DNA of 23,799 bases from JABSSA01 sp039975755 (GCA_039975755.1 JBDWGM010000148.1:1-23799); one strand, 5' to 3'; numbered from the stretch's first letter, positions 1 to 7,488 are shown. The notes: generated by a model not told the origin, from the sequence alone. Program-made: numbers and translations.

Positions 1-216
1 CGCAAAAGGTTTCAAAGCATACTGCCAGACAATAAATATCAGGGCCATGAACGCCAAAAACCCCAGGAACTTAAAAAACCCATTTGGTGGCGATGAAGTG
101 CCAGCTCCGACATCGGGAGGCCAGTACAGAAGGCGCACCAAAAGGAGGCCGGCCAAAAAGCTCAAGACGAAGACTGTGGTCCACCATAAGTTCTTTAGCG
201 CGTGCGACGTCGTCAT
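1..216 (-). CDS. Hypothetical small membrane protein (C-terminus cut by window edge)
   Basis: Reading on the minus strand from an ATG at 216 gives 72 codons that stay open to the window edge, so the C-terminus is missing. Two hydrophobic stretches, roughly residues 12-32 and 47-66, look like transmembrane helices separated by a short loop rich in Pro, Gly and Ser. An in-frame TAG lies two codons upstream of the ATG, so the start cannot move far. The ribosome binding site is weak (AGGA almost touching the ATG). I do not recognise a family and assign no function. The coding call rests on the open frame and the clean alternation of hydrophobic and loop segments. Confidence 0.55.
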   Translation of the reverse strand, partial: MTTSHALKNLWWTTVFVLSFLAGLLLVRLLYWPPDVGAGTSSPPNGFFKFLGFLAFMALIFIVWQYALKPFA

Positions 217-459
217 TTCCTAAAAGCGCCTATCATTGTCTGATCGCATCTTAGCAAAGAGTTCCTCATTGGTCATAGTTTGTGAAGTTTCCAACACCTA
301 ACGACTGCTTTTTAATGCGAGGCGTTAAGGGGCCTCTTTCATCTCAATCAATTGTATGAGGTTTCCACACGTGTCATCAAAAACAGCCATGTGGGAGAAC
401 CAAAGCCCAAGCATCGCTGATCCGAGAAATTCACAGTACTACATGACTTTAAAAGCTGG

Positions 460-1191
460 TCATGGCTGCGAGGTTGCGTCGCCAAAGCAAAATTGTTTCA
501 ATCCTTTTTGTCCAGTTGAAACGAAGTTTAGCTCTGAAAATTTCCAAACTTCGGTTGCGGTTGCTGTCACTCGGTATATTCGCGGTGATTGCTCTCCTAT
601 GACGGAGCCGAACTGCAAGTCCTCGACACTTCTGATGCGTGTGGCCGTCTCTGTGTCAAATGGATGTGCATAGTAATTAGGCTGACGGATGAAGCATTCG
701 ATAGTAAGATCTGCCTCCGCTACTATACGTTCCAACGGTTTGGACAGATACCTATAGGTTACCAAATGGCCGACTGGTACCACCAAGGAAGACATCATGC
801 GGAGCGGCAAGGCTGATTTTCGTAACTTAACAACGATCAAGGCAAAAATCATTAAGCCGCTGTAAATATTGCTCTCTGCTCCACAGTTGGTTGTGCGATG
901 GTATCCACCTGATAGGCCGCCTATCCCGCAACCTACTCCGCCAAAGACCGATGCCAAGAACGAAAGGACCACAATTACAACCGTGCCAACAATCAGACCT
1001 TTTGATTTTTTGATTACAGCCAGCCCAAATGCACATAGACCGATCACTAGCCAAGCACGTCTGCTCCAGACAAGAGTTCCCTCAACCCAAGTGTTACCGT
1101 CTGTGGAATGTAGTATGTAAAGCAGAGCGAACAGCGCAATCGAAATGCACCCGAATAGACTAAACCGAAGTATATTCTTTAAAGAGGTCAT
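460..1191 (-). CDS. Hypothetical multi-pass membrane protein, 243 aa
   Basis: The N-terminal half has four likely transmembrane segments (about residues 8-27, 42-60, 64-84 and 108-123). Between the third and fourth lies a Gly-rich loop with two cysteines. The C-terminal half is soluble, with Arg/Glu-rich segments and two further Cys residues. An in-frame stop lies six codons upstream of the ATG and the only Shine-Dalgarno-like element is a weak TTGGA touching it, so the start is plausible but not proven. No family is recognised. It sits alone between another minus-strand membrane hypothetical and a divergent EEP-family gene. A protein with an N-terminal membrane bundle and cytoplasmic tail is the limit of what can be said. 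Confidence 0.6.
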   Translation of the reverse strand: MTSLKNILRFSLFGCISIALFALLYILHSTDGNTWVEGTLVWSRRAWLVIGLCAFGLAVIKKSKGLIVGTVVIVVLSFLASVFGGVGCGIGGLSGGYHRTTNCGAESNIYSGLMIFALIVVKLRKSALPLRMMSSLVVPVGHLVTYRYLSKPLERIVAEADLTIECFIRQPNYYAHPFDTETATRIRSVEDLQFGSVIGEQSPRIYRVTATATEVWKFSELNFVSTGQKGLKQFCFGDATSQP

Positions 1192-1458
1192 TCCAATTAC
1201 TCGTACTTAAGCTGTTGTCACTCTTATAGGTCAATCTCGCTTATGATACGTGTTTCATTTCATCAATTTTTCCACAGTTTTTGTGCTTTTCTGACCCAGA
1301 CCGGACATTGATCGTGGTCAGACGCGATGACTGCTATGCGGGTGAACTGCTATTTCGCGACGCTTGTGCCAATGGTTGCTTTCGGAGCTCGTCTTGATCC
1401 TTTATCGTGCCAATATTGCTGCTCGCAGTCACACTGGGCCTGACCAAAAAGGTAACAC

Positions 1459-2343
1459 ATGAGAACCCGACCAAGGCACGTTGTGCTGTTACTAACAGCT
1501 CTGTTTGGTCTTGCACTGTTGCTGGGGTTTGCAGGGAACCTTCACCCTTTTTTTGACGCGATCGCAACGGGCCGCTGGTTTTCTGTCGCTGGAGTGTTGG
1601 TCTGCCTAAGCGTCAATTTTTTGTTGATCGGCAGATATTGGACGCTCTTGCTTACTTTGTCACTCATGACAGTATTTGGTGCGCGTATCCTCATCTCACC
1701 AGTGGGTGAGAGTGGAAGCGTTCGCGTCTATTCGAAGAACTTGTTCTTTAGGAACTCAGACATTTCTGACCTAGTTACCGACACTCGAGCCGCTGACCCT
1801 GATATTGTGGTTCTGCAAGAAGTCTCTGCAAGCAATCAGGCCGTTCTAACAGAGTTGGAAACAACGCTCGCTTTTCAGGCACTGTGCCCCTGGCAGGGAT
1901 GGAATGGAATTGCGATTTTATCTCGATGGCCGTTATCGCAAGCCGGACCAAGCTGCTCACCAGAAAGATCACTCATGGCAATTGAAGTGGAACGACCAAA
2001 TGCCCCATTTTGGGCTGTGGGCGTTCATTTGCAACAGCCATGGCCAGATGTGCAATGGTTACATCTGGAGATGGCATTACCTCTTTTGGAAAGCATCGAC
2101 CATGGCGCAATTGTTGCAGGAGATTTCAACACTATGCCGTGGACTGCCGCTGCATCGAAAATTGGCGAAATGACAGGGTCCAGAAATGTCAGCGCGGGAC
2201 GTTCAACATTTTCTCTGTGGGGCATTGGCCTGCCGTTGGATCAAGTTTGGGCCCTCGGAGGCCGGGCACAAGTCCGCCCGGCATTTGGGTCCGACCACTT
2301 GGGCGTGCTTGCCGACGTTTGGCCATCTCAAATGAGCAAGTAG
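1459..2343 (+). CDS. Membrane-anchored endonuclease/exonuclease/phosphatase (EEP) family protein
   Basis: The protein is 294 aa. The first 80 residues contain three likely membrane helices, and the rest is an EEP domain, the metal-dependent phosphoesterase fold of DNase I, exonuclease III and inositol phosphatases. The catalytic landmarks are visible in order: Asn94 (SKN), the metal-binding Glu121 in DIVVLQE, His190 in GVHLQ, Asp222/Asn224 in AGDFNT, and the terminal Asp279-His280 pair in GSDH. All core residues are present, so it is probably active, and the anchor places the domain outside the cytoplasmic membrane. The substrate cannot be read from sequence; related membrane-anchored EEP proteins are mostly uncharacterised. 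The ATG at 1459 follows AAAAAGGT at a sensible distance. Confidence 0.9.
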   Translation: MRTRPRHVVLLLTALFGLALLLGFAGNLHPFFDAIATGRWFSVAGVLVCLSVNFLLIGRYWTLLLTLSLMTVFGARILISPVGESGSVRVYSKNLFFRNSDISDLVTDTRAADPDIVVLQEVSASNQAVLTELETTLAFQALCPWQGWNGIAILSRWPLSQAGPSCSPERSLMAIEVERPNAPFWAVGVHLQQPWPDVQWLHLEMALPLLESIDHGAIVAGDFNTMPWTAAASKIGEMTGSRNVSAGRSTFSLWGIGLPLDQVWALGGRAQVRPAFGSDHLGVLADVWPSQMSK

Positions 2344-2547
2344 AAGACGTTCATACAAAACGCAGCATACGTCATTCTGGACTTGAAGGAGACATGCGCC
2401 GCGCGCGGCATGACAGTCAGCTATGGGAGACTTTCCGGCATTGACCAAGTGGTGCCGCGTCAAAGCCGCTTTGAACCCACAGGTGGCTGACACATCTGTG
2501 AAGCCCGCGTTTATCAAGCTTATGATAAGCTGGTGCCCATGATCGAA
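2344..2547 (+). pseudogene. Possible decayed C-terminal remnant of an FGGY-family carbohydrate kinase
   Basis: Directly after the EEP stop codon the same frame reads 48 codons to a TGA at 2488, then continues open. The first part (YVILDLKETCAARG, then RLSG) matches the spacing of the FGGY C-terminal domain, where an RD..E...A.G.....RL.GG pattern precedes the nucleotide-binding loop. After a short gap it reads RFEP, a stop, then ARVYQAYDKL, which resembles the usual FGGY tail (RFEP...YD.LY..Y..LYP). The intervening part of a normal kinase would be missing. There is no start codon with a ribosome binding site. This is my reading of pattern similarity, not a search result, and it may be coincidence. 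Confidence 0.35.
2517..2531. repeat. Perfect inverted repeat AGCTTAT-G-ATAAGCT
   Basis: A perfect 7+1+7 palindrome lies immediately before the possible starts of the small ORF at 2533/2539. A one-base centre is too tight for an RNA hairpin, so as DNA it looks more like a dimeric protein-binding site than a terminator. It could also be a chance product within the decayed sequence around it. Confidence 0.45.
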
Positions 2548-2796
2548 ATTGTAGCCCTTTTAACCGTCTACTATCAATGCACTGCTCTCGCGGAAGAAGG
2601 ATTGTTGTCGCAAACTGAACGGTTCGCTTGCAACAGCACGTATCAGCAAATCAAACGCGAGTTCGTTCAGGATATCGCTGACCCATCGGATTCAGATTAC
2701 GTGCTGAGATCAGAGCAAAACGTTCTGGCGTTTCAGCGTTTTAAGTCTTGGGAGGCGGAGAACGCAGATTTGGTTCGTGAATTGAAACAAAAGTAG
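2533..2796 (+). CDS. Hypothetical small protein (85-87 aa, start uncertain)
   Basis: An open frame begins with GTG at 2533 or ATG at 2539 and ends at TAG 2794-2796. The C-terminal half (TERFACNSTYQQIKREF, then FQRFKSWEAENADLVREL) is strongly amphipathic and charged and looks like a real helical protein. The first 15 residues run in frame with the suspected FGGY remnant, have no Shine-Dalgarno, and start inside a palindrome. The present N-terminus may therefore be accidental and the gene a truncated fusion. No family is recognised. It stands alone, convergent with the minus-strand hypothetical that ends at 2893. Confidence 0.4.
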   Translation: MPMIEIVALLTVYYQCTALAEEGLLSQTERFACNSTYQQIKREFVQDIADPSDSDYVLRSEQNVLAFQRFKSWEAENADLVRELKQK

Positions 2797-2892
2797 GCTG
2801 GTGTGAGCCAACTGGACGGCGATGTATCAAGCCCGGTTATGCCGGTCTTTGCAGTCATTTTGAGTGCCAAAAAACGATGGCAGGGATCGTCA

Positions 2893-3279
2893 TCACGACT
2901 GTCTCGGGAGCCCGATAATGGACCTCAGATCGGACGCCATGAAGTGAGATATCAGCTTATGGGCGTGGATAAGCGGATAGCTTTCAACATAGTGGGTTGT
3001 CTTCCGCTTCATTGGAATGAAATACAAAAATCTCGTTTCAGTTTCATAGTGAAGATTAAAGAACATTGAGTTGGTATCGTGAGGGCACATGTGGAGGATG
3101 TTCGCCCCAAGAATGATGCCAAATCCGGGGGCGCAACACGCTTTCGGATCATCTTCGTTGTAGCGAGACAGCTCTGCGCGCCAATCCACATTGTCGAACG
3201 CAGCAAACAGTTCCGCCTCTGAGAGCTCTCCGAGCTCCACCGCTGAAAAGTCGTGTTTTTGCACCCAAGCGGTCGCCAC
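2893..3279 (-). CDS. Hypothetical soluble protein, 128 aa
   Basis: A longer frame from an ATG at 3312 is available, but I chose the GTG at 3279. A perfect AAGGAGG lies 7 nt before it and would otherwise be inside the coding region. The protein starts MATAWVQKH and is acidic at its N-terminal half (GELSEAELFAAFDN). It has a Cys-Cys pair (about residues 48-49), and its C-terminal half carries MCPHDTNSMFFNLHY and several His residues. No signal peptide or membrane helix is seen. I do not recognise the family; the His/Cys content could bind metal, but that is speculation. It is divergent from the metallo-hydrolase gene at 3458, so the two may share regulatory DNA. Confidence 0.7.
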   Translation of the reverse strand: MATAWVQKHDFSAVELGELSEAELFAAFDNVDWRAELSRYNEDDPKACCAPGFGIILGANILHMCPHDTNSMFFNLHYETETRFLYFIPMKRKTTHYVESYPLIHAHKLISHFMASDLRSIIGLPRQS

Positions 3280-3286
3280 TAATATG

Positions 3287-3293
3287 CCTCCTT
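3287..3293 (-). promoter_or_regulatory. Perfect Shine-Dalgarno AAGGAGG fixing a GTG start
   Basis: CCTCCTT on the plus strand reads AAGGAGG on the minus strand, 7 nt upstream of the GTG at 3277-3279. It is the strongest ribosome binding site noticed in the window and decides the start of the 128 aa hypothetical protein against the longer ATG reading. Confidence 0.75.
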
Positions 3294-3365
3294 GGCAATA
3301 CACAGAAGACATTGGCGGGATAGCAGAACAGGGTCAACGCAAACTGACAGCAGAGACATGATTGG

Positions 3366-3379
3366 ACGATATGTATCGT
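3366..3379. promoter_or_regulatory. Inverted repeat ACGATA-TG-TATCGT in the divergent intergenic region
   Basis: A perfect 6+2+6 palindrome lies between the minus-strand hypothetical (start 3279) and the metallo-hydrolase (start 3458), followed by a run of T. The two-base centre favours a protein-binding dyad over an RNA hairpin. No known consensus is matched. Confidence 0.4.
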
Positions 3380-3428
3380 TTTTTGGACTTATAGGCATTC
3401 AAGTGCCAAATACTCTGCCTGATAGTTG

Positions 3429-3445
3429 GTGAACACAATGTTCAC
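3429..3445. promoter_or_regulatory. Palindromic operator candidate GTGAACA-CAA-TGTTCAC
   Basis: A perfect 7+3+7 inverted repeat ends 12 nt before the ATG of the metallo-hydrolase and abuts its ribosome binding site (CGGAGA). A repressor bound here would block transcription or early elongation. The binding protein is unknown; the AraC-type gene downstream is a positional candidate, though AraC proteins more often bind direct repeats. Confidence 0.55.
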
Positions 3446-3457
3446 ACGGAGACTGTC

Positions 3458-4432
3458 ATGTCCTATCTTACAATCAATCGCCGCGCCGCCTTGATGGGAG
3501 GTGCCCTTGCCGTTGCAACGCCGGCGGTTCTGTCCTCTGCCAATCCAGCTGCTGCCGCTGGTGCATCGGATCTGCCCATGCGCGCTGTTCAGCAATTTTC
3601 GTTGGGCGACATGCGCCTGACTGTTATCGATGACATGTTGTTCACGGTTCCGACCGCAATCTTTGGTGCAAACCAACCAGAGGGAAGCGTTGACAAGCTG
3701 TTTGCGAAATACGGCCTTCCGCAAGAGTTTGCGAATATGCAAGGTCAGGTCCTGCTGGTTGAAACAGGTGATGCGAAAGTTCTGATCGACACAGGCCAAG
3801 GGGACGTCACATTGCCCGACGCAGATGTCGATAACGGTCGTTTGTTTGCAGGTCTCAAGGCAGTGGGCGTGTCACCGGGCGACATCACACATGTGTTTCT
3901 GACCCACGGCCATTTTGATCACATCGGTGGCGTGTCTCAGAATGGTGTCGCATGTTTCCCGAACGCGGCGCATTACATGAACGCAGCCGAGCTTGAGTTC
4001 TGGACAGCCGCGCCCACGGCTGACGCGAATTTTGGCAACCTGATGCTGAGCATCGCCAACGACAAGCTGAATCCAATCAAGGACAAGATTAAAACCGTCG
4101 CAGATGGGTACGAAATTGTCCCCGGTGTCAAAGTGCTCGACGCGCCGGGACACACATTGGGCCATATGGCGGTGCAGCTGACCAGCGGTGGAGAATCCCT
4201 TTTGCATCTGATTGATACCTCTGTGCATTACATCGTGGGCACCAATGAACCCGAATGGGCTTTGGGCATCGAACATGATCCAGCCCAAGCGGTGGAAACG
4301 CGTCGCCGCCTGTTCACGATGGCCGTGGAACAAAACATGTTGGTGGCTGGCTATCACTTCCCGTTCCCAGGCATTGGGCGCATGTCCGTCAATGGTGATG
4401 GGTTCCTGTACACACCGGTTTCTGTTGCATAG
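3458..4432 (+). CDS. Tat-type exported metallo-beta-lactamase-fold hydrolase
   Basis: The protein is 324 aa. It starts with a twin-arginine-like signal (NRRAALMGGALAVATPAVL, cleavage probably near AAAA at 31-34), so export to the periplasm in folded, metal-loaded form is likely. The MBL fold follows: Asp111 in VLIDTGQG, the zinc signature H150-x-H152-x-D154-H155 in LTHGHFDHIGG, His232 in PGHTLGH, Asp253 in HLIDTS and His300 in AGYHFPFPG. All metal ligands are present, so it should bind two metal ions and hydrolyse a substrate, possibly a lactone or ester. The substrate is unknown. The start has a good GGAGA site, just downstream of a palindrome. An AraC/cupin regulator follows in the same direction, suggesting substrate-responsive control. 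Confidence 0.9.
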   Translation: MSYLTINRRAALMGGALAVATPAVLSSANPAAAAGASDLPMRAVQQFSLGDMRLTVIDDMLFTVPTAIFGANQPEGSVDKLFAKYGLPQEFANMQGQVLLVETGDAKVLIDTGQGDVTLPDADVDNGRLFAGLKAVGVSPGDITHVFLTHGHFDHIGGVSQNGVACFPNAAHYMNAAELEFWTAAPTADANFGNLMLSIANDKLNPIKDKIKTVADGYEIVPGVKVLDAPGHTLGHMAVQLTSGGESLLHLIDTSVHYIVGTNEPEWALGIEHDPAQAVETRRRLFTMAVEQNMLVAGYHFPFPGIGRMSVNGDGFLYTPVSVA

Positions 4433-4446
4433 CATCAAAAGTCATC

Positions 4447-4473
4447 CCCGGCGGTAAATCCCATACCGCCGGG
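4447..4473 (+). terminator. Hairpin terminator candidate after the metallo-hydrolase gene
   Basis: A perfect 10-bp GC-rich stem (CCCGGCGGTA / TACCGCCGGG) with a 7-nt loop begins 14 nt after the metallo-hydrolase stop and ends 35 nt before the AraC-type start. There is no following T-run, which is common among alphaproteobacterial hairpins, so it could equally act as a 3' stabiliser. Confidence 0.6.
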
Positions 4474-4508
4474 ACCAAGCATTCATAATTGAACGCACGG
4501 AGATAGGT

Positions 4509-5417
4509 TTGGATCCGCTAAGTGATGTTCTGGAACTCATCGGTTTCAAAAGCTCGATCTATTTTCAAAAGAACTTTTGTGGTCATTGGAAGATGTCGGT
4601 CGCGAATACTGGGTTTGCTCAATTCCATTTCATCGTGCGCGGTACTGCATTTTTGGAGTATGACGGTCGGATAGAACAGCTGTCTGCGGGGGATTTAGTT
4701 CTTTTTCCAAAGGGCGCGACACACGCCATTAGCGATCATCCGGATACCCCTGCGATGCGTGGCCAAGACGTGATAGCGGCCATGGAAAAAGGGCAGGAGC
4801 CATTTATCGAAGGCCCCCCAACCACCCGCATGGTTTGTGGCCACTTTGAATACGACCTCACACATCTACACCCATTCATGCGTGATCTTCCGCCTTGTAT
4901 TCTGATCCGCGCCAATGAGCTGGAGATCGGATCTTTGATGTCGGCGCTTTTGCCGTTGATCGTGAGTGAAACCCGGTCTTCGCCCCTCGGAGGAAGGATC
5001 GTTACAGAGCATTTATCACAAGCGCTTTTCGCATCCATCTTGCGTGTCCATTTCGACCAAGACGCAACTAAAATTGGTTTTTATGCGGGTCTACGCAACG
5101 ACCGCATCATTCTTGCGATCGCGGCGATCCATGAAGTGGATGGTTGGAAATATTCGTTGTCAGATTTGGCGGCGATTGCGGGCATGTCGCGATCCTCTTT
5201 TGCGACAAAGTTCAAACAACATGTTGGTCAAACGGCTGGTGAATACGCGTCGACTTGGCGGCTTCTTAAAGCGCGGCTAGCTCTTCAAGACAGCAGAAAA
5301 ACAATTGACCAAGTTGCGCATGAGCATGGATATGCATCCGCCAGTGCATTTTCGAGGGCTTTTCGGGATGCGTTAGGGGTGAGCCCAAGTCATGCCCGAA
5401 AGAGCGATACAGTCTGA
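4509..5417 (+). CDS. AraC-family transcriptional regulator with N-terminal cupin sensor
   Basis: The protein is 302 aa and begins with TTG at 4509, preceded by GGAG at suitable spacing. Its first residues (MDPLSDVLELIGFKSS) are the typical start of cupin-AraC regulators, which supports the rare start codon. An N-terminal cupin half (about residues 15-110, with GTAFLEYDG and LSAGDLVLFPKGATH) should sense a small molecule. The C-terminal AraC DNA-binding unit (about residues 195-298) shows both helix-turn-helix motifs, SLSDLAAIAGMSRSSFATKF and IDQVAHEHGYASASAFSRAF. It lies downstream of the exported metallo-hydrolase and probably regulates it or a nearby gene. The ligand is unknown. Confidence 0.92.
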   Translation: MDPLSDVLELIGFKSSIYFQKNFCGHWKMSVANTGFAQFHFIVRGTAFLEYDGRIEQLSAGDLVLFPKGATHAISDHPDTPAMRGQDVIAAMEKGQEPFIEGPPTTRMVCGHFEYDLTHLHPFMRDLPPCILIRANELEIGSLMSALLPLIVSETRSSPLGGRIVTEHLSQALFASILRVHFDQDATKIGFYAGLRNDRIILAIAAIHEVDGWKYSLSDLAAIAGMSRSSFATKFKQHVGQTAGEYASTWRLLKARLALQDSRKTIDQVAHEHGYASASAFSRAFRDALGVSPSHARKSDTV

Positions 5418-5520
5418 GTGCAGCAAACTTAGCAAACCATCGTTAGTCGCGCAGCATTCGGGACTGTGACCCAAGATGTGCGGACCTAAGGCCCAATACT
5501 CCTTTCCGATTTGAGTGGGA

Positions 5521-5991
5521 TCAAATGTCAATTTGCAAACTCACCTTGGTGCGATCCATGGTGACGAAGGTTTTGAATTTCTTGATGGTCTGATTTGAAA
5601 AGAACAGGCGCTGTGTCAGGTCTTCATATTCCGACATGTCTTGCACAACGACGATCAGCACAAAATCAGCTTCACCCGTGACGTAGTAACATTGCTGTAC
5701 TTCGGGTGCGTCCATGAAGCTTTTTTTGACGAGGTCGATTGTGCCACCAGTCTCAACGTTCAATTCAACCTCGACGACAATGGTCAAGGGCCGGTTCAGG
5801 CGCGCCGGATCTATAATTGCGGTTTGGGCTGCGATAATACCCGAGGCCTCAAGCCGTTTGATCCTGCGTTGAACGGAAGGTGCAGACAGATTGACCTGCT
5901 CACCGATTACCCTTTGCGCAAGAGTGTTGTCTTTTTGCAGAATGCGCAGAATTGCCAAGTCGAACTGGTCAAGTCCTTCTGAATTTTCCAC
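5521..5991 (-). CDS. Lrp/AsnC-family transcriptional regulator
   Basis: I start this gene at GTG 5991, giving 156 aa, rather than at the GTG at 6048. A GGAGAG lies 6 nt upstream of 5991, and the family normally begins only a few residues before the LDxxDxxIL motif, seen here as LDQFDLAILRILQKD. The N-terminal winged helix-turn-helix spans about residues 5-55 (LAQRVIGEQVNLSAPSVQRRIKRLEASGII). The C-terminal RAM/AsnC ligand-binding domain covers about 70-150 (PEVQQCYYVTGEADFVLIVVV). It is divergent from diaminopropionate ammonia-lyase with a palindromic site between them. It most likely senses an amino acid such as diaminopropionate and controls the lyase; that link is inferred from position. 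Confidence 0.92.
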   Translation of the reverse strand: MENSEGLDQFDLAILRILQKDNTLAQRVIGEQVNLSAPSVQRRIKRLEASGIIAAQTAIIDPARLNRPLTIVVEVELNVETGGTIDLVKKSFMDAPEVQQCYYVTGEADFVLIVVVQDMSEYEDLTQRLFFSNQTIKKFKTFVTMDRTKVSLQIDI

Positions 5992-5997
5992 TGGTTT

Positions 5998-6003
5998 CTC
6001 TCC
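5998..6003 (-). promoter_or_regulatory. Shine-Dalgarno GGAGAG choosing the Lrp start
   Basis: CTCTCC on the plus strand reads GGAGAG on the minus strand, 6 nt before the GTG at 5989-5991. It favours the 156 aa protein over a version 19 residues longer starting at 6048. Confidence 0.6.
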
Positions 6004-6050
6004 GGTTCGATGCAAGATTGATGCAATGGCTGGTGTAAAATCGATCACAA

Positions 6051-6072
6051 ATTAGGGCACATGTGAACTAAT
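6051..6072. promoter_or_regulatory. Palindromic operator candidate between lrp-like and dpaL-like genes
   Basis: A 22-nt dyad reads ATTAG, two unmatched bases, CACATGTG, two unmatched bases, CTAAT. Eighteen of 22 positions are self-complementary. It lies 28 nt before the ammonia-lyase ATG and 59 nt upstream of the regulator's chosen GTG, so one site could control both. Lrp/AsnC proteins bind loosely palindromic AT-flanked sites of about this size. The neighbouring regulator is the obvious candidate ligand. Confidence 0.65.
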
Positions 6073-6100
6073 CTTTCAACATCTTAGAGAAAGAGACCTT

Positions 6101-7288
6101 ATGTTCACCCTATTTACGACCGCTATTCTTGATCACCACGCGAGCACCCCGCCGTTTGATGGACCTGTCGACGAAGCCTTGGAGTGTGGTGCCTTTGACA
6201 CCGCGGAATCCGAGATTTCCAGCTGGAACGGATACGCCGAAACACCGATGATCTCTCTGACAGGTCTCGCGAAATCGTTGGGTATCGCTGAGATCCGTTA
6301 CAAGCATGAAGGCCCACGTTTCGGCCTTGGCAGTTTCAAGGCGCTTGGTGGGGCTTATGCTGTTTTGCGCACAGTTCAACGAGAGTTGTCTAAATCCAAC
6401 GGACAGTTTGTGCATGCTGAGGATATCCGCAGGGGTATCTATGCTGAGCAGTCAAAGGCGTTAACTGTCATTTCCGCGACCGACGGCAATCATGGTCGTT
6501 CAGTTGCGTGGGGGGCTGCCCAGTTTCATACAAATTGTAAAATATACATTCATGCCGAGGTAAGCGAACATCGGGCAGAAGTGATGCGAAAACTGGGGGC
6601 TCAGGTGATACGCGTGGACGGTGATTATGACGCGACCGTCGCTCGAACGCGCGTTGATGCAGAAAGACATGGCTGGTCGATTGTGTCGGATACCTCTTGG
6701 CCGGGCTATACCCAGCCACCGTTGGATGTCATGGCCGGTTATGGCGTGATGGCCCGCGAGATCGTGCGCAATTACAGCACGCCACCAACCCATGTGTTCC
6801 TGCAAGGCGGAGTAGGCGGGTTGGCTGCGGCGGTGGTCGCCGTCTTTTACCAGAAATGGGGCGATGATGCACCCCGAGTGGTGATTGTCGAACCAGAGCT
6901 GGCCCCGTGTCTGTTTGCCAGTTCTCAGGCACAAAAGGCGACAAACGTAAAAATTACACAAGAGACGATTATGGCCGGTCTATCTTGTGGAGAGCCATCC
7001 AAATTGGCGTGGACGATCCTTGCTGATGCCGCTCATGACTTTTTGACGATCCCAGAACGTATCGTCGGCCCCATGGTTCGAATATTGGCCAATGGTGCCT
7101 GTGGAGATGACCCCATAGAGGCGGGCGAAAGTGGCGTCGCAGGGTTATGCGCTGTTGTGGCGGCAGCCAACCAACCAACGTTGCGGGCGAATTTACTTTT
7201 GGACGCCAAGTCACGCATTGTCGTGATCGGATCCGAAGGCGTTACGGATCCGAATGTTTATGCCGAGATCATCGCTGGAAAAATCTAA
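6101..7288 (+). CDS. dpaL: Diaminopropionate ammonia-lyase
   Basis: The protein is 395 aa, the normal length for this PLP fold-type II enzyme, which converts 2,3-diaminopropionate to pyruvate and two ammonia. The PLP lysine is Lys80 in GLGSFKALGGAYA, a signature of this enzyme (E. coli YgeX has the closely similar FKALGGAYA). SATDGNHGRS (125-134) contains the cofactor-binding Asn and the Asp thought to act in catalysis, and GGVGG (236-240) is the PLP phosphate loop. The enzyme is cytoplasmic. It is transcribed divergently from an Lrp/AsnC regulator with a palindrome in the gap and is followed by a hairpin, so it is probably monocistronic. It likely allows use of diaminopropionate or related D/L amino acids as nitrogen and carbon source. 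Confidence 0.93.
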   Translation: MFTLFTTAILDHHASTPPFDGPVDEALECGAFDTAESEISSWNGYAETPMISLTGLAKSLGIAEIRYKHEGPRFGLGSFKALGGAYAVLRTVQRELSKSNGQFVHAEDIRRGIYAEQSKALTVISATDGNHGRSVAWGAAQFHTNCKIYIHAEVSEHRAEVMRKLGAQVIRVDGDYDATVARTRVDAERHGWSIVSDTSWPGYTQPPLDVMAGYGVMAREIVRNYSTPPTHVFLQGGVGGLAAAVVAVFYQKWGDDAPRVVIVEPELAPCLFASSQAQKATNVKITQETIMAGLSCGEPSKLAWTILADAAHDFLTIPERIVGPMVRILANGACGDDPIEAGESGVAGLCAVVAAANQPTLRANLLLDAKSRIVVIGSEGVTDPNVYAEIIAGKI

Positions 7289-7321
7289 AATCACCGAAGC
7301 AGCCATGTAAGTCGACGATGA

Positions 7322-7354
7322 AAATGGCGGGTTGCGTGAAACTGCCCGCCATTT
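7322..7354 (+). terminator. Hairpin terminator after dpaL
   Basis: A perfect 10-bp stem, AAATGGCGGG / CCCGCCATTT, with a 13-nt loop starts 33 nt after the lyase stop codon. No T-run follows. Position and stem strength support a transcription end for the single-gene unit. Confidence 0.6.
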
Positions 7355-7488
7355 GCAAGACTTGAATCCCAGACTAGGTTTTTAGAACAGACGATGGCAA
7401 CATCGCAAAGAAACTCCTACGTTCTCACTTTTGAGAGCTGTAATTTCCGCGAGGCACACGTTCCAGTCAAACGAAGAGATTTCAGTTG

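Noticed and set aside
297..330. attC-like inverted arms CCTAACG...CGTTAAGG
   Set aside because: The ends recall integron attC sites, but the whole element is only 34 nt, with no paired inner core boxes and no second copy or integrase in the window.
356..816. Plus-strand open frames opposite the 243 aa membrane hypothetical
   Set aside because: They have no start signals and no domain logic. The minus-strand frame has ordered membrane helices and explains the region better.
2203..2517. Minus-strand 104-codon frame over the EEP 3' end
   Set aside because: It overlaps the conserved C-terminal EEP motif (GSDH) antisense and has no family features or ribosome binding site.
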